From Mesostigma viride (taxonomy: Eukaryota; Streptophyta; Mesostigmatophyceae; Mesostigmatales; Mesostigmataceae), in NCBI GenBank assembly GCA_009746045.1, contig RPFO01000076.1, positions 1,776,437-1,840,436 of the forward strand: a stretch of DNA of 64,000 nucleotides. The letters are read 5' to 3'. The notes below the pieces were generated by a model. It worked only from the letters and a program-made list of their open reading frames with translations. It did not search any database and was not told the DNA's origin. Numbering within the stretch: position 1 is the stretch's first letter; each line of letters opens with the position of its first letter. The position numbers and the translations under genes were made by a program. Positions 21,785 to 32,223 of the stretch are shown here, one piece after another.

Positions 21785-22379
21785 TAAACCATTTCCCCCC
21801 TGACCTCCCACACAAGGGTGAGGTCAGTTGATAGCTAAAAGATGAGAGATAAAAACAGGAGGACGTCAAAACTCGACGCCACCGAAGTGGCGCCGGAAAG
21901 CCGCTGGGTCAAAACCCAGGGCCTGAGCCCAGAGGGCGGGTGGGATGTCGCGCCCCAGGAGGCTACGGTGGAGGCCAATGTAGCGCGTGACCGAGCGGGC
22001 CGAAGCCCACCGGCCGCGCAGCTGGATGTAGCAACAGGGCAGTGAAATAGCAAAGGCGCCAGGGCATAGGCGGAGGGCTGACAGCCGGAACAAGCCGCTG
22101 CCAACCTGCTAGCAGGCGGTCCGCCAGTACCCAATTCCGAACAATGTCGGGGTAGTACAGGTGCAGACAGGCCTTGGCATGCTGGCATAAGGTACGCCCC
22201 CGCCCGCCTCTGGCATGGTAGACAGCAGAAATCCACTCACAGAAAATGGCTTCCGCGTCAGCTGGGTCGACAGGGCCAGGTGGCACCCACGCCACGTAGA
22301 CAGCCGCCGCACGCCGGTACGCTGGCAAGGTAGACACAGGGTTGACTGTGCCCTCCAAAAGTGCCAAGTCCCGAGGGCG
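21785..22379 (-). pseudogene. YR-II tyrosine recombinase remnant
   Basis: Minus-strand reading gives an N-terminal segment with LEGTVNPVSTLPAYRRA (compare KVKPATLMVYHRGLRSFFAW in YR-I) and a C-terminal segment with RGRWASARSVTRYIGLHRSL, matching RGRWRSSKTVAHYVGLHRSL in YR-I and including the nucleophile Tyr region. The recombinase is broken. Confidence 0.82.
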
Positions 22380-23526
22380 TCACGCCCCCTCAGGCCCAGG
22401 GTTGGGATGCACGTCACCACACCGGGTCAAGTCAGGAATCCAAGCGCCACGCCGACTGGCCTTGTCAGCTGGGTTGTGGTCGGTAGCCACCCAGACCCAG
22501 TGGCTCTGCATGTCGCCAGCCAGTGACAGAGCGCAGTAGCGCCGAACCAGCTGGTTGAGGCGGTAGGAAGACGACCGCCCTCTGACAAACGCCCCCACCA
22601 CAGCACTGGAGTCTACGAGCCGGACGACTCGCTTACCTCGACACGCCTTGGTCCGGCACGACCACTCGACCCCCTGTGTCGCAGCAATCGCCTCCTTGAC
22701 GTTGATGTGGTTAGGCTGCCCCCGCCACCGGTAGGACAGTGCCGTACGCCAGTGGCCACTATCCAGCAGGCTGTAGTCCCCTTCCTCCATGCGCTCCAGG
22801 TCCCAGTCCTCCCCAGACGTTAAAGCTGTCGTCCGCCACCCCCGCGCTTCGCGCCGGGTCGCCAGCCGGGCACAATCGGCCCCAGGCAGGTCCCTGTAGA
22901 CCACCCCACCGCCGGAGCCGCTCGCATCACTTGCGACGACCCGGTCAGAAAGGGGCCGGGCCCTGGCCGCCCTCAAAAAGGGGGCCAGGTCGATCGCCGC
23001 CTGAAGCTCCTGGCGGGCCCCCGCAGGGAGGCGCCAGCGGCGCCCAGGCAGGGAGGCATTCATGGCTGCTAGCAGCCGGTACGTCTCAGACCACACCGAA
23101 AGCATGGGGCGGCACAGCAGATGCATCCACACCCACTTCCCAAGCACAGAACTAAGTTCGCGGTAGTATGTAAACCCGCGATCTAAGATTCTATGAGTAG
23201 CAGCGATAACTGCCACCACACGCTCAGGAACAGGCACCACGTCACCATCTCTTTGGTGAATGACACCCACCGCCTGCACACCAGTCTGCTCTGCTGTCGC
23301 CCGTACCACCTTGTCAGACTTCTGCACCAGCCCAACAGCGGCGTAGGCAGCCTGAACACGATCTAGCTGCTGATTCACCCCATCCACCGACGCACAGTGG
23401 GTGAAATGGAGGTCATCGATCGTCACAGCATGCATACCTTCCAGATCCTGCCGAGATTCGAAGCACGGCGAGGGCGCCAAGGGCGCAGCAGGGTCCTCCT
23501 CCAGCCTCAGCCGGACGGTCTCCCCC
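22380..23526 (-). pseudogene. YR-II RT C-terminal part, RNase H and 2A-like motif
   Basis: Shows the RT active-site box HAVTIDDLHF, then RNase H with VVASDASGSGGGVVYRD, INVKEAIAATQGVE, VRLVDSSAVVGAFVRG and NPADKASR, and ends in the 2A-like peptide GDVHPNPGP (about 22392-22418). The domain order is the same as in YR-I at roughly 40-50 percent similarity by eye, so YR-I and YR-II are different families of one clade. The gag-only copia interrupts the RT just upstream, at 23527. Confidence 0.86.
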
Positions 23527-23782
23527 GCCTCTGTCAAGAATATGCCCCATCTAAGCCCAACAAGCCCAGCACCTGCAGTGCTGAGTAAGTTCGGGTAGTC
23601 TGTGTTCAGTCATAAATATGATTTCTGGCGTGTAGAGCTATATATTTATTAAAAATATAATTACTTACAGCAGAGTGAAATCACTCAAACCAAAGCAAAC
23701 GCCCAGCTATAAACCTATATACAGAGCCATGTCAAAACTCTATACTACGATAAGACCAATGGAAACGCCTAACGGGAGGAAC

Positions 23783-25993
23783 CTAATAGCCCTGCTGCAC
23801 CGGAAAATCAGCCCGCGTACGGCGGAGCATGATGTCAGCCATGGCCCGAGTCAGCGCCACCGACAAGCGCTGACGCCAATATGACGTCCAGGTCCGCGCC
23901 GACCATGGGGCCCGCTGGCCCTCCAGGTCCAGCCGGTCCTCCCGGAGCCGGCAACACTCCTTGAAGAAGGCGGAGGTCAGGGGCCCCATGGCCCCAAACT
24001 CCTCCAGGACAAAGGGCACCACACGATGGTGCCCGACGTCACCGTAGGCCAGGAGCTTGGCCCGCTCCGCCCGGTCCGCCGTGTAACCTGCCGTGAGGGA
24101 GGCCCCAGCCACGTGGCTAAGAGCCAAGGGCCGCGCCACCGAAACGTCAATAAGCAGATGCCGGCCACCCCCCTCAAAGTCCAGCACCACGATGTCAGGC
24201 CGGTGGTTGGGGGAATAGAAGGCAGCGCCATCCGCATCCTCGGACCGGATGTTCGCGTGGGGGAAAACCGACCGAATCATGGCGAGCACCACCGTCAGGA
24301 GGACAGTGTGCAAATACAAATACCAATTCTGATTCTGTTGGCCCCCCATGCAGGCAAGGTAGTGAGTCCCCGTGGGATCCAGCGGCTGCCCACAGCTACC
24401 ACAAGGCCGCCCGGCCGGAACAAGAGGCTGCGGGGCAAATAGCTGGTGCCGGAGCGCCACCGAGTAGTGGCTGGGAGCCAAGGCGAATGGGGGGGCCATG
24501 GGAAGAGCACGAAGGTACGCCGAGCCCACACTCCGCAAGGAAAGCGAGAACAGCCACGCACGTCCCTGGGCGTTGAGGTCCGCGAAAAGAGCAATCCAAT
24601 CAGCCGTGTGCAGAATACCCGCGTAGGTTTTCTGGTGTTTATCGATGACGCGAGCAGGGAATGCGGCGGGAGATTGAACGGAGGCGACCGAGGGAGTGCC
24701 GCGAGGGAGGTGGCGCTGTACCGCCTGAGCGGCACGGACGGGAGAACAGGCCTGCTGGATCTCAGCATAGGCCTCCTGGATGGCGGTGACGAAGGGCAAA
24801 GGGCTGCTGGGGTCCAGGAGGTCAGGCGCTGCCGTTGCCAAAAGGGGCAGGAGCCGGCAGCTTTCCGCCCACGACTGAGCGACGGAGCCCAAAAATGCTG
24901 CTGGGGCCAGCCGGGCGGCACGAGTCAGACCGCAGCCACCCATCCGTGCAGGCAGGGAGGCAATGCGAATAGCATGTGGCGGGAGGTCGGGGCCCGGGAC
25001 CAGCTGCGCCAAGGCCGACTGGATGCGTTCGTCGTGGCCCTCGGCGGCCAGCCGGACCTGAGCCGGAAGAGCGCCCCGGAGCCAGTGAACGACGCGAGGG
25101 TGAGCGCAAAACCACAGAAGCAGACCCTTGGTCTGCGAATCATGAAGGCGCGCAATCAAGGGCAGTACCTCAGTGCGTGCCTCGAGGGCGGCCCGCAGAG
25201 CATCGATGACAAACGCGGGGTCGCCAACCGGAACGCCGAGGACATCCAACCCATGGAGGCGCTCGTCCCGGCCCAAGAGCTGGGGCGGAAAGCCGGAGCA
25301 ATCACCTTGGGGCGAGTACACCGCGCACTTGGCCAGGGTCAACTGGAGGTTGATGTCGGCCACCGCGGTCTGCAGTGCCAGCAGAGCCGCGGTGGTGTCC
25401 GGCACAGGGCCCAGAAGGTAGATATCATCCAAGTAGGCCTGAATAGCGACCGCCGGGTGGGCAGCATGGACCGCTTGGAGGCAACCCTGGAGGGGGGCGG
25501 CAAAGTACAGGGGTCCCAGGGGGTCCCCTTGCTGGGTGCCCGACCGCGACAGCAGGCCGCCGCGAGTGCCGTCCTCCATGATGTGAACCAGTTGGCCGGG
25601 CTGGCCGTAGCACACGGCTGTCCAAGCGTACAAGTCCTCGAAGGACTCCATGACGGCCGCAAACATGCTGGCGCGGGACAGACTGTTGAACGCGTTGTGG
25701 CAGTCGACCTTGACGACAGCGTGGGTGGGGTGGGCCTCGAGGTAGGCCTGCACCGAATGGATGAGGATATCCGCCCCGCCTGGAGTCGTCACCCCCAGCT
25801 GGGCCGCCACCGAGGTCTCACCCGCTGCGAGGGGCGGGCAGAAAAAGGCACGGAGCTCGGGCGCCTTTTGGCGGCAGATCACTTTGCCCACGAGCTTGCG
25901 GAGCACCTCACCGCAGGCGATCGGGCGCACCTTGCCCTCGGGGGGGGCAAGACACCCTTGAGCAGAGCGAGGAGGCGAGCGCCCGCTAACCAC
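23783..25993 (-). CDS. RING-LINE copy 1: reverse transcriptase and restriction-like endonuclease
   Basis: 736 open codons. RT blocks in order: PPEGKVRPIACGEVLRKLVG, VKVDCHNAFNSLSRASMF (first Asp), SRSGTQQGDPLGPLYFA, and AYLDDIYLLG (YLDD box). The C-terminal part has a CCHC finger CGSCGQPLDPTGTHYLAC, then RPDIVVLDFEGGG and LLIDVSVARP. This CCHC plus (R/K)PD...D layout is the restriction-like endonuclease of R2/NeSL/CRE-type LINEs, which nicks the target and primes cDNA synthesis there. No apurinic endonuclease is seen. The stop follows VQQGY. The frame is intact from RT motif 1 to the end. Confidence 0.92.
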   Translation of the reverse strand: MVSGRSPPRSAQGCLAPPEGKVRPIACGEVLRKLVGKVICRQKAPELRAFFCPPLAAGETSVAAQLGVTTPGGADILIHSVQAYLEAHPTHAVVKVDCHNAFNSLSRASMFAAVMESFEDLYAWTAVCYGQPGQLVHIMEDGTRGGLLSRSGTQQGDPLGPLYFAAPLQGCLQAVHAAHPAVAIQAYLDDIYLLGPVPDTTAALLALQTAVADINLQLTLAKCAVYSPQGDCSGFPPQLLGRDERLHGLDVLGVPVGDPAFVIDALRAALEARTEVLPLIARLHDSQTKGLLLWFCAHPRVVHWLRGALPAQVRLAAEGHDERIQSALAQLVPGPDLPPHAIRIASLPARMGGCGLTRAARLAPAAFLGSVAQSWAESCRLLPLLATAAPDLLDPSSPLPFVTAIQEAYAEIQQACSPVRAAQAVQRHLPRGTPSVASVQSPAAFPARVIDKHQKTYAGILHTADWIALFADLNAQGRAWLFSLSLRSVGSAYLRALPMAPPFALAPSHYSVALRHQLFAPQPLVPAGRPCGSCGQPLDPTGTHYLACMGGQQNQNWYLYLHTVLLTVVLAMIRSVFPHANIRSEDADGAAFYSPNHRPDIVVLDFEGGGRHLLIDVSVARPLALSHVAGASLTAGYTADRAERAKLLAYGDVGHHRVVPFVLEEFGAMGPLTSAFFKECCRLREDRLDLEGQRAPWSARTWTSYWRQRLSVALTRAMADIMLRRTRADFPVQQGY

Positions 25994-27153
25994 TCGCGCG
26001 CAGCGGGAGGAACGCGACCAGCCGCCAGGTCAATGAGGGTGTCAAAGAGAATGTCCTCGCCCCCATGCCCCACCAGGACCTCCAAGTGCTCGTAGCGCCA
26101 GCCCGACGGCCCGGTAGAGGAAGCCCGCGGGACCGCACGCATCACCTCCAGGAAGCAGTCGCGGTCCAGCCGGAGGGGGGCCGGCAGGGGGTCCGGCACG
26201 GGCAGCTGGAATCCGGGCTCCGCAGGGTGAAGAGCCTCCAAGGCCGCCAGGGTAGCCGCATTGGCGGGGGCCAGCTTGGCCATTTCCAAGCGGGTCATGG
26301 CCCGGCTGAGCTGCCCCTCGCGGACGAGGCGGATGACGTCGGCGGCCACCCGCTCGAAGTTGACCTCCCCCGACAGCCGGGCCGTGCGCGGGGGCGGCAC
26401 GCCAAACAGCCCCTCCCAGTCCCCCTGCAGAAAGCGTCGGCAACGGGCAATAACCGCACCCTGGAGGCCGCGCACACCACGCCCGAGAGGGGTGAGGAGC
26501 AGGCGGGGGGTCACCATGTGCAGTTTAAAGCCCAGCGGGTCGTCCGGAGCGGCGTGCATGCGCCGGAGAGAAACGATTGCACATTGCGCGAAAAGGCTAC
26601 GCGCGCGGTGGGGGAGGTCGGTCAGGGTAGACGTCGGGTTGATGGCGCATGCATCCCAGGGAACCGTGTCAAGCCAACGCCAACTGGCCGAGTAGTCGGG
26701 CGGCGGGGGCTGGGAGCCGGTGGGAGCCGAGGCGGGAGGGGGGAGGGGGCCGGGACTGCTGGCCGGTTGAGGGGCCGTTGAGCAACACAGGCGCGCGCGT
26801 GCTGAGCGCGCCCGTGAATGGAGTACACCCGCTGGCAGTGAGCTTCCGGGCACCGGTAACAGCTCATGGCCTGCAGATCCGCCGCGCCGAGATCGGGGTG
26901 CACAGCGCGAAGGTGCTGGCAGAGGAGGTTACGGTTGTGGAACACACCAGCACACGGGGACCCCGTGGGAAGCAGCACGGCACACCGGTGAAGGCCGTCG
27001 GCGGGCGCTGAGTGGCGGGGAGCGGCGCCAGCAAAGGCAGGACGTGGGGCCTGCGGCGTCTCCCCAGCCGGGCCGGCAGGCGCGCGCACCACGACCCGAC
27101 CAGCGCCCGGCATGCCCGCCGGGGCCACGGAGGAGGCAGTGCCCACCGGGGAC
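25879..27153 (-). CDS. RING-LINE copy 1: zinc fingers and RT N-terminal extension
   Basis: The frame carries two zinc-finger-like units: CAVLLPTGSPCAGVFHNRN followed by LRAVHPD (C-X8-C...H-X4-H), and CYRCPEAHCQRVYSIHGRAQ followed by HARAC. R2-clade LINEs use similar N-terminal fingers to bind target DNA. Then comes a Pro-rich linker and the RT N-terminal extension with GPSGWRYEHLEVLVGHGGED. The frame runs out just past an 8-base G run on the plus strand (25940-25947), where the next frame takes over inside RT. Confidence 0.85.
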
Positions 27154-27867
27154 GAGCTATATATTTACTACAACTCTGCAACTGGAACCACCTCAATCTG
27201 AGGTCCAGGTGAAAAGTTATAAGTGTTTGAGTATTTACGATATTATATGATATTATACGCACGGGCCCTATAGGCCAGGCGTGAATAATTCTGCCCCACA
27301 TATATATTACACTATAATTTCTATGGGTCGACAGTAGTTAACATTTGACACTTGTTAAGTGTTGACTACATGTCAGTTATAAAATATAAAGTTAATCTGT
27401 GATTCTAGCCGAGCACCAATCATAGGTGACGGCGGTGTTACCTGCAGCAATATCCACTCATCCGATAAGGTGCTGGCTATGGACGAAGCACAGTAGTCTT
27501 TTATCATTTTTAATACAAAGTCAATCAATCCAGAAAAGCAATATCCATACGACCTTTCACAGCCTTGCCACCTATCCTGGAATTTTGACATGGTATCGAG
27601 CGGGGTGGCCAACTAAATTGCTACAACTGGTCCCATTTATCGGGCAAATTGACTCCCTGTATCCGACGGCACTTTATGCCAGTCGTGCATATCCTTGAAG
27701 GGTTTCCCTGTATCGAAATTCAAGAACTCGAGTATTTGGACGATCGTCTCTACCTCGTATTCGCTGTTCTCAACCATCGTCGCATATTAATATTAATCTT
27801 TACCATTACGGACTGAGCGTCTCCGGTTTTCTCGGTTGTGACCAGATTTTAACCTTGCCGAGACAAT

Positions 27868-28770
27868 CATGTCCGCAGCCGCGACAGCAGCAGCTACGAA
27901 AGCGACGAAAGATCTCAACATCTTACAGGCCTGCAAAAATATCACACAGTTCGATGCAGCCTCGACCCAGTAAAGTGGGACAACACGAAGATTCCTTTTC
28001 TGGCCGTAGTGACAGCATTCGGGATGCTGTCTGTCCTACAGGGCACCGAGGTCAATGAGGAACGCGATCTGATTCTTTTCGCGGCCCTCTGTCAGTGCCT
28101 CATCGGACCAGCACTCAAAGTCGCAAACAGTGTTACTACGAAAACTGGCAGCGTGGCATATCAACGAATCTGTGAAGAATATGAGCATGTCAAACTGCAG
28201 ATGAGCAACCGGCGAGCACTACGCTGCAAGCTCAATCGAATGAAGCTGGAACGCGGCGTCACAATGCGGCAATACATAACCGACGGGGAATTAACTTATA
28301 ACGACCTGATTGCCACCGGCGCCAAAATGGCACCCGAGGATCTGGCCGAGAATCTGCTCGCCGGCGTGACCGAGGATTTGCTTCCGTCCCTTGCACAATT
28401 AAACCTCGGGGACGGTATCACCCTACAGGAAACTAAGGCGGCACTTCTTAAGGCATGGGACCTCGTGCACGGTGACAAAGATTCCGAGGAGGCCACCAAG
28501 GAGGTGTATCATACCTCCCACCCTAGACGCGGTGGCCGTGGAAACGGCCGTGGCAGGGGGCGTGGCGGTCACATGCAATGGCGGGGCCCAGCGGCCCAGC
28601 TGCACCCACTGCGGTCGCACCTCCCACCAGGAGCCGACCTGCTGGTGGAAGTATCCCCACCTGCGCAACACTCGCGGCAACACCGGCGGGCCCGCCGTCC
28701 ACCACACCACCGACACCCCGGCGCCCTACCAGGAGGCCCCCGACCTCCCCCCCGGTTTCTGCTTCTAAAC
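27868..28770 (+). pseudogene. gag: copia-type Gag of the gag-only element
   Basis: The helical Gag core contains ERDLILFAALCQCLIGPALK and RRALRCKLNRMKLERGVTMR, a UBN2-like copia Gag pattern, followed by a Gly/Arg-rich stretch (RRGGRGNGRGRGRGG) and a CCHC knuckle CTHCGRTSHQEPTC. A Pro-rich tail follows. It has a small number of breaks. Confidence 0.8.
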
Positions 28771-29039
28771 GCCTCATCCAGCTCCACCCCGGGACCGGGA
28801 ACAAGGGGTAGCAGCCAGCTGGGCCCAGCTAGCACCAGACGTGGGCCCTGGAGCTTCTCAACCTGCACTGCAGCAGGCGACAGCAGCCAGCCCCCCCAAC
28901 CCGTCCCCTGGCCCTCCTGCATCGCTAGCGGCCAGTAGCCCGCCCTGCCAGACGTGACAGGTGACAGGTCTCCCTGCCAGCAGCCAGCAGTGACCAGTAC
29001 TGCAGTACCAGCATCAACCAGTCAACCTGTGTTCTTTCC

Positions 29040-29265
29040 TCCTGTGGCGCACTCCCAGGGACACCTGGGGGCCACCGGTGTCTTTCAAGGGTCCCAGCAT
29101 TTTCCAGCAACAGCAACAGCTTCGCAGTACTCTATTTCCTTCCAGGCTCTTCTTTCTTTACACCTAGGCGCACTCCCAGGGACACCTGGGGGCCAGGTGG
29201 CCTTCTAGCATCAGCCATTGTGTCCTACACCTAGGCGCACTCCCAGGGACACCCGGGGGCCAGGT
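29040..29265 (+). repeat. Three copies of a hairpin repeat before the copia 3' LTR
   Basis: GCGCACTCCCAGGGACACC and the following TGGGGGCCA recur at 29047, 29168 and 29235. Each can fold as CCCAGG-GACA-CCTGGG (the third with one change). They lie between gag and the purine-rich tract GGGGGGGAGAG at about 29330. Confidence 0.75.
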
Positions 29266-29995
29266 GGTTTTTCTTAATTCCGTTCAGTCTATCTTCATCT
29301 CCTTTGAGCAGTCCCGGTTAGCCGGGTAAGGGGGGGAGAGTTTGGGGTTATTTGCCTATACCCGACTACCCTCACCTGTTTGTTATACTAGTCCTAGGGA
29401 GAATAAGTACATTGAGCTTGATCATGGCTATTGGTGCAAGGGGTATGTCAAGAATATGCCCCATCTAAGCCTAACAAGCCTGGGCAGCACCTGCAGTGCT
29501 GAGTAAAGTTCGGGTAGTCTGTGTTCAGTCATAAATATGATTTCTGGCGTGTAGAGCTATATATTTACTACAACTCTGCAACTGGAACCACCTCAATCTG
29601 AGGTCCAGGTGAAAAGTTATAAGTGTTTGAGTATTTACGATATTATATGATATTATACGCACGGGCCCTATAGGCCAGGCGTGAATAATTCTGCCCCACA
29701 TATATATTACACTATAATTTCTATGGGTCGACAGTAGTTAACATTTGACACTTGTTAAGTGTTGACTACATGTCAGTTATAAAATATAAAGTTAATCTGT
29801 GATTCTAGCCGAGCACCAATCATAGGTGACGGCGGTGTTACCTGCAGCAATATCCACTCATCCGATAAGGTGCTGGCTATGGACGAAGCACAGTAGTCTT
29901 TTATCATTTTTAATACAAAGTCAATCAATCCAGAAAAGCAATATCCATACGACCTTTCACAGCCTTGCCACCTGTCCTGGAATTTTGACAGCCTC

Positions 29996-30713
29996 GTTGG
30001 CCTCCGCCACCAGGATCAGCGCGGACATGTTGATGCTCAGCCCACGACTAGCCTCCAACGGCGGCTTGGGGCCACAGCGGTACAACACAGACTGATGCAC
30101 ACACTGGGCCACGGCGACGGCCAGCTTGTTGCCCATTGGCCAGCACAACATCCACGGCCACACCTTCCGACGAGCCCCACTCAGGCCCACCAGATCCGAC
30201 CACACCGGCATCCAGGCACAGTACCGCCGCATCCAAACTGGCAGGCGGAGTCTGTTGTAGTACGAATCCAAATCTGATACGCCCCCAAAAACATCCTCCC
30301 CAGCGCGCGTGGGCAAATCGCAAATCACGCCAAGGTGTGGTAAAAGAGCGGGCATAGGATCTGGTAGTGGCATGTTGCCACGCCGGTTGTCCACAATCAG
30401 CCGTATACGGCCGTCGGGCTTTCCGACCCCAAAAGTACCGTTCACCATAGGCGGCTCCTCCTCAAAAAATCCACCCAAAAGCCCCCTCTCCACACACACC
30501 GTGCAAACCCGCGCGAACTCCTCCATGCTACACCCCCGCGAGATCCGCATCGACTTCTGCAAGATCCGCTCTGCTGGGCTCAGCGTCCGTACCATCCTAC
30601 TCTCATCATTCAAAATTGCTCCCCAAGAGGGGGGTAGTAAGTTCAGCACATCCACTTGGCCACCTTCCCCCGGACCAGGCAAGGCCAAGCGTGCGGCCAC
30701 TAACGGTTCGTAA
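29996..30713 (-). pseudogene. YR-II RT N-terminal part
   Basis: Minus-strand frame with RMVRTLSPAERILQKSMRIS, then the RT fingers GTFGVGKPDGRIRLIVDNRR, LPHLGVI, and VSDLDSYYNRLRLPVWMRRY with the first catalytic region. It matches the YR-I stretches at 13600-13790 and 16084-16150. The gag-only copia lies at its C-terminal side and the larger copia at its N-terminal side. Confidence 0.83.
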
Positions 30714-30960
30714 AGTTGGTTGGAGACCCATCTAGGGTCCACATGGGTCCTCAGAGATAGAGGATCTTGTACAGATTACTACAATATACTTTATTGTAGT
30801 ATTGGGCCAATGGCTGTACTTCACTGGTACTCGCCAATGGGATAACGCCACGTAGAATGTGTGGGCGTCTCCCAGGCCTCCACGTCACCGGCTGGTCAAG
30901 GGCCGGTGTAGTCCTGTCAAGAGGACTGAGCCGACTATCGGCCCATCATGTATGCGCATC

Positions 30961-31843
30961 TTTTTTCGGGGAAATGGGTATATTTTATTAGCCAATTATG
31001 GACCAAAGAGGGGAGAGGGGAAAGGAGTATCAGCGAATCCTAATGAAGGTGGGCACACACACGTGTGGCGGTGACAGGTGAAAGGCTAATAGGGCGCGTT
31101 ATGAGACCAGGGAAGCCATTGGACCTGAGTGATGTCGCCATGAGGCATACTGGTGAATACCGGATTACGGCCCAGTAGATCATGAAAAAGCTGGAGCGGG
31201 CTGGGCTTGTCGTTATTGGGCCCTGGGTCCCACACCCTGTGTTGTTCCTGAGCTAACAGCCAGTAGCGGCGCATAGCCGCATTCCATAGGTATATAAAGC
31301 GCCGGACTACGCCGCCGCGGGTATACTCCTCGCGGACCTTAAAGACTGTCTCGTTGCGTATGGTCCAGATCGCGTATAGCATAGTAGTGCGTAGCCATAT
31401 CCATTCTGCTTGGGAAACTGAAAGCTCGGACCCTGGTGTGCCAGCAATACCGAAAATGATGGTACGCACGCTGATTGGGAGAGTGGGTGGCGATGCCGTC
31501 CATGCGGCCCAGATGTTAATGAGCCACGTCCAAACCCCAGGGAGATTACAGTAAAGAAACCTGTGCTCAATGGTTTCACTAGGGTGCGTGCACAGGCATG
31601 ATGCATCATGACCAAAACGCTCGTGGAGCATGGCGCAGACCCCTATCGCCCTATGCATCAAAAGGTGTTGTACATCAGTGGCCCTGCGGTCCACGAGAGG
31701 GTGGTCTACCGCCAGGGTAATCATCTTAACCCAAGTGTAGCCCGGCCAATGTATTCCCCAGCGGGCTCGGCCCGGGTGGGGCTGATGGTACATATGCAAC
31801 AAGATATCATAACCCCAATCTGCGGTGTACTCAAAGATACATT
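30961..31843 (-). mobile_element. L1-like LINE 3' fragment A in copia LTR
   Basis: 5'-truncated minus-strand LINE inserted in the LTR at ATGTATGCGCATC (30948-30960); the next copy of that site is at 31844-31855. The left end begins TTTTTTCGGGG, i.e. a short poly-A at the element's 3' end, preceded by AATAAA in its 3' UTR. The coding part is given separately. Confidence 0.88.
31086..31843 (-). CDS. C-terminal ORF2 fragment with zf-RVT zinc finger
   Basis: The frame has CLCTHPSETIEHRFLYC, the C...H...C pattern of the zf-RVT domain found at the C-terminus of plant-type L1 LINE ORF2 proteins. Before it lies the usual aromatic region RARWGIHWPGYTWVKMI. After it come WTIRNETVFKV and WNAAMRRYWLLAQEQHRVW, also typical. 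RT and endonuclease are absent because of 5' truncation. The stop lies at about 31086 and is followed by the 3' UTR. Confidence 0.83.
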
Positions 31844-31855
31844 TGTATGCGCATC

Positions 31856-31976
31856 TTTCGGGGAAATGGGTATATTTTATTAGCCAATTATGGACCAAAG
31901 AGGTGAGAGGGGAAATGAGTATCAGCGAATCCTAATGAAGGTGGGCACACACACGTGTGGCGGCACACACACGCCG
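31856..31976 (-). mobile_element. L1-like LINE 3' fragment B (3' UTR only)
   Basis: A 121-bp copy of the same 3' UTR as 30961-31080, same orientation, lying directly right of fragment A. It is bounded by the target sequence at 31844-31855 and 31977-31989. Confidence 0.87.
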
Positions 31977-32223
31977 ATGTATGCGCATCTGCCTTGGTAC
32001 CTCCTAGAGGATTCTAGAAGTATCTAACACGCGGCATGCACTGAACTACATGGAATGCATGTCCACGTAGGATATTCAGCAAGACTGATGAAGGTGCCAA
32101 GCGCAACAGGTTCTTATGCGCAACGAAGACGAATTATGCGACAACGATAATAACGTAAAGAAATAAAGAAGAGCCTTTGTTTTATGCATAACGCATCAAG
32201 CAAGATACCTTTTTATTGCAACT

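Larger units (their letters stand above)
23649..27153 (-). mobile_element. RING-LINE copy 1: GC-rich non-LTR retrotransposon with restriction-like endonuclease, 5'-truncated
   Basis: 3505-bp insertion in the 5' LTR of the gag-only copia. Target-site duplication GAGCTATATATTTA is at 23635-23648 and 27154-27167, and the uninterrupted site is visible in the 3' LTR near 29550-29570. The element's 3' end (left) is AT-rich, TATATTTTTAA, with no poly-A. The 5' end corresponds to about 47943 of copy 2, so the RING domain was lost. C2H2-type fingers, RT and endonuclease remain. Composition is far more GC-rich than the surroundings. Confidence 0.93.
23532..29990 (+). mobile_element. Gag-only Ty1/copia LTR element, split by a LINE (fossil)
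   Basis: 5' LTR 23532-27590 (interrupted by the LINE at 23649-27153), 3' LTR 29446-29990 (545 bp). LTRs begin TGTCAAGAAT and end AATTTTGACA, and a 5-bp target duplication GCCTC flanks the element (23527-23531, 29991-29995). A tRNA-Met-type primer-binding site (TGGTATCGAGC) directly follows the 5' LTR at 27591. The internal part is only about 1.85 kb and encodes a Gag but no pol, like the TR-GAG class of plants, so it would depend on proteins of another copia. LTRs differ at only a few positions, so it is young. Confidence 0.9.
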
